A stretch of 64,000 bases of DNA, from contig JANRIN010000156.1 in the NCBI GenBank assembly GCA_033764965.1, forward strand, positions 1 through 64,000, given 5' to 3'. The notes under the pieces were generated by a model. That model was given only the letters and a program-made list of their open reading frames with translations. It had not been told where the DNA came from and ran no database searches. Shown here in pieces: positions 59,991 to 64,000 of this stretch. Numbering within the stretch: position 1 is the first letter of the stretch; the number at the start of each line of letters is the position of its first letter. The position numbers and the translations under genes are program-made. The DNA comes from JSC-12 sp033764965. Lineage in GTDB: Bacteria; Cyanobacteriota; Cyanobacteriia; Leptolyngbyales; Leptolyngbyaceae.

Positions 59991-60203
59991 ATGCTGACTG
60001 ATCCTGAAACTCCCAATGAACAACCGCTAGAATACGAAGAACCAATTCTTGCTTCTTCCTTGGAAGAAGCACAACGTATTTGTAGAACTATTGCAGAGCG
60101 GGACGGAGTAAAACTGAAAGAGGTTCAAGCGCCAGCCAAAACTCGTAAAGATAAAAATCAACGTTATATTTGTGTCTTTGAAAGCAACCCTACAGAATGG
60201 TGA
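59991..60203 (+). CDS. Small conserved hypothetical protein after thrC
   Basis: A 70-residue protein with an acidic N-terminus (TPNEQPLEYEEPI) and a basic C-terminal half (KEVQAPAKTRKDKNQRYICVF). Starts 12 bases after the thrC stop. No domain recognised. Confidence 0.65.
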   Translation: MLTDPETPNEQPLEYEEPILASSLEEAQRICRTIAERDGVKLKEVQAPAKTRKDKNQRYICVFESNPTEW

Positions 60204-60209
60204 TTTGTT

Positions 60210-60548
60210 ATGAGTGGCACCGTTTTAGAGCAAGTTAATACTCTGATCATGCAACCTGGTGCCAAGCCAAATTGCGTTTTGTTGGGCGTTGATCTGAGCG
60301 AAGTGAAGGAAGCCTCTCAGGTGTTGGCAGTTCTGGTTGAGCAAGGATATCAACCAGAGATTCGCTATTTGCAACTCAAGATTGGTTTGCATGTTTTTGC
60401 CGTTCTGAAGGATGAACCTTATGTCAGTGATGGGCAGTACGAATCACTTCAGGACGAATGGGAGGAACTTTGTAGTCAAATTTCTCCGATCGCACCAAAT
60501 AAAGTGGTTAGACTGTGGCGTGGTCTTCCTACAAACGCTGCCCAGTGA
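60210..60548 (+). CDS. Conserved hypothetical protein, thrC operon
   Basis: A 112-residue acidic alpha/beta protein (NCVLLGVDLSEVKEASQVLAVLVEQGYQ). No domain known. Seven-base gap from the previous gene and 21 to the serine hydrolase, so probably one transcript. Confidence 0.65.
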   Translation: MSGTVLEQVNTLIMQPGAKPNCVLLGVDLSEVKEASQVLAVLVEQGYQPEIRYLQLKIGLHVFAVLKDEPYVSDGQYESLQDEWEELCSQISPIAPNKVVRLWRGLPTNAAQ

Positions 60549-60569
60549 AATCCAAAGGTTGGAAGCAAA

Positions 60570-61514
60570 TTGATGTTTTTTACAAAAAATACTCAATTGG
60601 AGGAAATCGGCGATCGCATCCTGGAATCAACCTGGGCAGCGTTTCCGGCTCTGGCACGCAATCAACTGGCAATGACCTGGGTGGTGTATGATCCTCCGGC
60701 TCCGGTGAATACGGGGGGTGCCCTGAGTGCAGAAGAGTTTTGGAAATATGTGCCGCGTGGCTTTAGCTACCGGGGTGTGGAATTAATGTATCCTGCCAGC
60801 GTCGTTAAGTTGTTTTACCTGGTGGCGATGCAAGACTGGCTGGAACGGGGCATGGTGCAACCCTCAGCAGAACTCGATCGCGCCCAGCGAGACATGATCG
60901 TAGACTCCAGCAACGATGCGACTGGACTGGTGGTGGACACGTTGACCGGAACCACCAGCGGTCCCGAACTGGCTCCCGCACCGTTTGCAACCTGGCAGCA
61001 ACAACGCTTCATCATCAACCGCTACTTTGAATCCTTTGGCTGGGAAGAACTCAAAACCATCAATGTGTGCCAAAAAACCTGGTGCGATGGTCCTTATGGG
61101 CGAGAACGCGCCTTTTATGGCGAACACATGGAGAATCGGAACAAGCTCACCACCAATGCCACTGCCCGCTTGCTGCACAGCATTATTGGTGGCGTGGCAG
61201 TTTCCTCGCCTCGATCGCAGGCAATGATGGCACTCTTGCGGCGATCGCTCCAGCCCGAAACCCTCCTTGCTGATCCTGAAAACCAGGTAACGGGCTTCCT
61301 GGGAGCAGGCTTACCCCTGGATGCCCAGGTCTGGTCAAAAGCGGGACTGATGAGCCGCGTCCGCCATGATGCCGCTTACATCGAGTTGCCCAATTGCCGC
61401 CCTTACCTGCTGGTGGTCTTCACGGAAGGCACCGACCACGCCAAAAACGAATCCATCCTGCCCTTCATCTCCCGTGAAGTCGCAGCAGCCACGCGATCGC
61501 TAAAAAACGCCTAG
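60570..61514 (+). CDS. Class A beta-lactamase-like serine hydrolase
   Basis: A 314-residue cytoplasmic-looking protein (no signal peptide). SxxK motif Ser77-Val-Val-Lys80 in YPASVVKLFY, an SxN-like Ser113-Ser-Asn115 (VDSSNDATGL) and a KAG triad at about residues 263-265 (WSKAGLMSR), all in the penicillin-recognising fold. The lack of an exported leader argues against a classical beta-lactamase; it may act as an esterase or amidase. Last gene of the thrC cluster. Confidence 0.85.
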   Translation: MMFFTKNTQLEEIGDRILESTWAAFPALARNQLAMTWVVYDPPAPVNTGGALSAEEFWKYVPRGFSYRGVELMYPASVVKLFYLVAMQDWLERGMVQPSAELDRAQRDMIVDSSNDATGLVVDTLTGTTSGPELAPAPFATWQQQRFIINRYFESFGWEELKTINVCQKTWCDGPYGRERAFYGEHMENRNKLTTNATARLLHSIIGGVAVSSPRSQAMMALLRRSLQPETLLADPENQVTGFLGAGLPLDAQVWSKAGLMSRVRHDAAYIELPNCRPYLLVVFTEGTDHAKNESILPFISREVAAATRSLKNA

Positions 61515-61888
61515 CTTAAAGTCTAATTTGAAGTGTCGTTACTGGCACTGGTACTTTAATTCGTGAGTCAGTGAGAGCCGCATAACGAGAGCCACTCCAG
61601 CACTGAAATCGAACGATGGTAGAGTCCAAGCGCCATCGCTAGAGTCGTGTCTTGGTCAAGGTTCTCATGCGGACACACCCAGTGATGCACGAGTCGCTGC
61701 ACTGTGAGCGATCGTTGCAATTCAACCAGGATTCTGGCATACAGGTTTTGTCACTTTCTGTGTATACGGTTGTAATGAACGTAATTTCAAGATTTCTGAG
61801 CCTTCCCACGTGCGCTAACTTTCCCTTGGGTATATCAGATGCCTGAGACAGCAGTACAGTAGAGGGTGATTCGTGAGATGAGAGTGGT
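61515..61888. other. 374-base intergenic region with transposase remnant
   Basis: Between the serine hydrolase and the pentapeptide gene. Holds the minus-strand remnant at 61567-61750. The stretch from 61770 to 61888 is AT-rich and probably carries the promoter of the next gene. Confidence 0.45.
61567..61750 (-). pseudogene. Probable transposase C-terminal remnant
   Basis: A minus-strand frame open for about 60 codons reads with a C-terminal transposase-like pattern (VQRLVHHWVCPHENL, then TTLAMALGLYHRSISVLEW). It begins just after a stop and has no start or catalytic core, so only the tail of an insertion sequence gene remains. No terminal inverted repeats or target duplication were recognised. 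Family from memory of pattern only. Confidence 0.45.
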
Positions 61889-64000
61889 ATGCAGTTTCAA
61901 TGGTTGCAGCGATCGCGGTGGTTGTCCCTGCTCATAGCCCTGCTTGTTGTCTGCTACCTGCTGCCTGTTGTTTGCTGCGCTCCTGCCGATGCGGCGATCG
62001 CCCAACCGGACAAAATTCTGCTCACCCTGGAAATGTTACAAGATCGAGTCCGTAGCCCGATTCAGAGCGATGGTTTGCCAACGATCGACCTGCATGGGTT
62101 GATCATTGACTTGAGACCAGAAAATCAGGCATTTCGGGATCAGTTTTATCCCCTGTTGCAAACCCAATTGCAGAAGCGAGGCACTCCCGTTGGCTTGGAT
62201 CTAAGCTACTCCAAAATTCAGGGCGACTTTCAAATTAACTTGTTGGGTTTGCGGGCACCGTTGTATGGACAGGCGTTGTCGCCAATCTTCTCTCCCACGG
62301 AGCAGGAACAGTTGCAGCGAGATCGGCGGCGCTTGTCGCAATTGGGCAAACTCTCCAAATCCTTACTGGCAACACCCCATCCAGATACTCCCGGCTCGAC
62401 CTTGCAAATTACCGTGTTTCGAGGTCAGCTCAAGCTGATGCAAACGCAGTTCGGTGGCAACGCAGACTTTAGCAACACCTTCTTTCTGAACCGGTTTGAG
62501 GCTCAAGGCGTGCAGTTTTTGCAACGCACAGACTGGACTCAAACTCGCTTCAGCCAATCCACCAGTTTTGCCGGAGCCACCTTTGTACGAGATGCCAGTT
62601 TCCGTAACAGTATCTTTTTTGGCAAGGTGGGGTTTGATCAGGCGCAGTTTCAAGCCGAGGTGAACTTTCAGAGTAGCGAGTTTCAGAACACTGCAAATTT
62701 CAATCGGGCTGTGTTTGAGAAAAATGCAAACTTTTCTCGGATTCAATGGCAGCGCAACGCCGACTTTGCCCAAACTCGCTGGTTACAGCAGGCAATGTTT
62801 AGCCGCAGTACGTTTGGTGAATCTTTATTTTTAGCAGATGCCGTGTTTGAAAAAGCGGCATTGTTTCGCGAAGTGCGCTTTAGCAAACCCGTGAACTTGC
62901 GAGGAGCCGCCATTTTAGACCGAGCTGAATTTGGCTATGCGAGTTTTGCACGGGGAGCTTATTTAAACGTCCCTGGACTACGGTTTGATTCCGATCGCGC
63001 TAAAATTGTGGGTAATCCTGGGCAAATTGGTAAATATATTTCTGTACCGACCTTACAAGGTAACGAAAATCTACTCCGAGAATTGATTCGGAATTTTCGA
63101 AAACTTGAACAAATTCCTGACGCGAATCAACTCGATTACACTCGCGAAAAGTTGCGATTGCGAGAATTGCGGCAACAAGTGTTTGGCATCAACATCAACA
63201 CGGCTCGCATGGATCAATTGCTGCGAATAGGGTTTTCCCCAGAGCAAGCAATGCAAATTGCTCAACGTCGTGCCCAAAATCCCTTTCGTAATCCCACCGA
63301 ATTGTTATCGCTGGGAGCAGTGGATTTAGCGACGTTTATTAACGTACGCGATCGCATCATTGCCAGCGATCCGACCTCTCCCGGCAAGGAAGTGTGGAAT
63401 CGGATTGCCACAAGTTTTTCCTGCCTGGGGATTGGCTTGCTGATTCTGGTCAGTCGCTATGGCACAAACAACTGGCTGATCTTTGGCGTGGGCTTGGTGG
63501 CGGGAGCCTATTTTGGTGTGCTGTTCTGGACGATCGATCGCTGGCGGCGCATTCTCCCAACTCCGATTCTACCCACGACGGAGGAAACCGTTTGGGTGAT
63601 GGGTGGCTACAGTTTCTTCACCCTGGCTGGCTTCAGTTGCATTTTTCGTAACTCCGACTATCCGCTGCTGACATTAGTTAGCGTTGGGGCGATCGTGGTT
63701 CCGGTGTCGATCGTGTTGCTCATAGTCCTGTATTGGCAGGGACGCTACCATGATCAAATGCAGGAAAGCTATTTCACGGAAGAAGGCTCCCTACGCCAAT
63801 TTCGCATCTTGATCAATCGCCTCCCGGTGATTCCTCGCCACGAGATGTTCCGAGAACGTTATTTGCCTATCCTCTGGGATCGTCGCTGGAACTGGCTCAA
63901 CTATTTCGATTTCAGTTTCAACAACCTGCTGAAATTTGGTTTTAATGATATTCGTTTGCGTGACCAACACTTACCCGGACTGATTACGGCACTCGTCTGG
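61889..64000 (+). CDS. Pentapeptide-repeat and HhH membrane protein (right-truncated)
   Basis: Open to the window end (704 codons), so partial at the 3' side. A signal/anchor helix (residues about 12-34) and cleavage-like ADAAIA precede a domain of about 35-190, then pentapeptide repeats (about 190-385; units such as ADFSN, ATFVR, ANFNR, AVFEK). A helix-hairpin-helix-type stretch (about 430-470, ARMDQLLRIGFSPEQAMQ) comes next, followed by several membrane helices (about 505-620). The combination suggests an envelope protein of cyanobacterial type; no function known. Confidence 0.78.
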   Translation, partial: MQFQWLQRSRWLSLLIALLVVCYLLPVVCCAPADAAIAQPDKILLTLEMLQDRVRSPIQSDGLPTIDLHGLIIDLRPENQAFRDQFYPLLQTQLQKRGTPVGLDLSYSKIQGDFQINLLGLRAPLYGQALSPIFSPTEQEQLQRDRRRLSQLGKLSKSLLATPHPDTPGSTLQITVFRGQLKLMQTQFGGNADFSNTFFLNRFEAQGVQFLQRTDWTQTRFSQSTSFAGATFVRDASFRNSIFFGKVGFDQAQFQAEVNFQSSEFQNTANFNRAVFEKNANFSRIQWQRNADFAQTRWLQQAMFSRSTFGESLFLADAVFEKAALFREVRFSKPVNLRGAAILDRAEFGYASFARGAYLNVPGLRFDSDRAKIVGNPGQIGKYISVPTLQGNENLLRELIRNFRKLEQIPDANQLDYTREKLRLRELRQQVFGININTARMDQLLRIGFSPEQAMQIAQRRAQNPFRNPTELLSLGAVDLATFINVRDRIIASDPTSPGKEVWNRIATSFSCLGIGLLILVSRYGTNNWLIFGVGLVAGAYFGVLFWTIDRWRRILPTPILPTTEETVWVMGGYSFFTLAGFSCIFRNSDYPLLTLVSVGAIVVPVSIVLLIVLYWQGRYHDQMQESYFTEEGSLRQFRILINRLPVIPRHEMFRERYLPILWDRRWNWLNYFDFSFNNLLKFGFNDIRLRDQHLPGLITALVW

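Noticed and set aside
60570..61514. Annotation as a true beta-lactamase
   Set aside because: No exported leader and the third motif is KAG in an atypical context; only the fold is supported.

Overview
The window comes from a cyanobacterial chromosome. The signs are a psbA gene for the photosystem II D1 protein, many copies of the HIP1-type palindrome GCGATCGC, and many genes of families typical of cyanobacteria (DUF3727, DUF2949, YqeG, a CruA/CruP-type flavoprotein, a CSP41-type SDR, Uma2 proteins). The gene content suggests a Leptolyngbya-like or other oscillatorian-type strain, but the genus cannot be fixed from sequence alone. No rRNA, no convincing tRNA, no CRISPR array and no intact insertion sequence was found. 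Mobile-element traces are limited to a transposase-like remnant, a lone transposase-type HTH protein and several short repeat elements.

Layout. 1-1.3 kb: small accessory genes (SUKH-like protein, broken HNH nuclease, its overlapping partner). 1.5-14.5 kb: housekeeping genes, including a CSP41-like SDR, a coenzyme F420 ligase-like membrane protein, a GNAT-ruvX-DUF3727-mltG-yqeG run, a coiled-coil protein, a CruA/CruP-type flavoprotein, a photorespiratory-type aminotransferase and DUF2949. 14.9-17.0 kb: SGNH hydrolase, rdgB and a sugar-phosphate transferase. 17.1-25.3 kb: a stress and fermentation-flavoured block with a ferritin-like/hemerythrin fusion, a small acidic protein, two SDRs, a response-regulator/histidine-kinase hybrid, a GH13 amylase, a Lys-rich protein and acetate kinase. 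25.5-27.2 kb: psbA and a neighbour that resembles CTP-dependent riboflavin kinase. 27.6-35.0 kb: Uma2 proteins, an SbcD-like nuclease, glycolate oxidase GlcD and succinate-semialdehyde dehydrogenase. 35.1-41.9 kb: an F420-type reductase, an AraC regulator, an SH3b protein, DoxX, a B12-binding radical SAM protein and a 1-Cys peroxiredoxin.

42.3-54.1 kb is the most distinctive locus: a parvulin-type isomerase, an ABC exporter with a cyclic-nucleotide-binding-like domain and a C39-like peptidase domain without its catalytic Cys, and a 2742-residue repeat protein (two PPC-like domains, FG-GAP repeats, about 12 CSPG/cadherin-like and 7 other Ig-like units). It reads as a type I secretion module with its giant surface or adhesin substrate. 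No HlyD-type adaptor lies in the window. Two mutually exclusive hairpins lie between exporter and substrate, and a strong terminator follows the substrate.

54.3-64.0 kb: a lone transposase-type HTH protein, a coiled-coil protein, a Ser/Thr kinase with zinc-ribbon and PPC-like ends, a low-complexity-tail membrane protein, threonine synthase with two small unknowns and a serine hydrolase, and a pentapeptide-repeat/HhH/membrane protein cut by the right edge.

Recurring repeat structure: heptamer arrays in inverted orientation (2464-2670 and 41191-41255), with one short heptamer run at 11882-11899 occupying the place where the start codon of the CruA/CruP-type gene should be.
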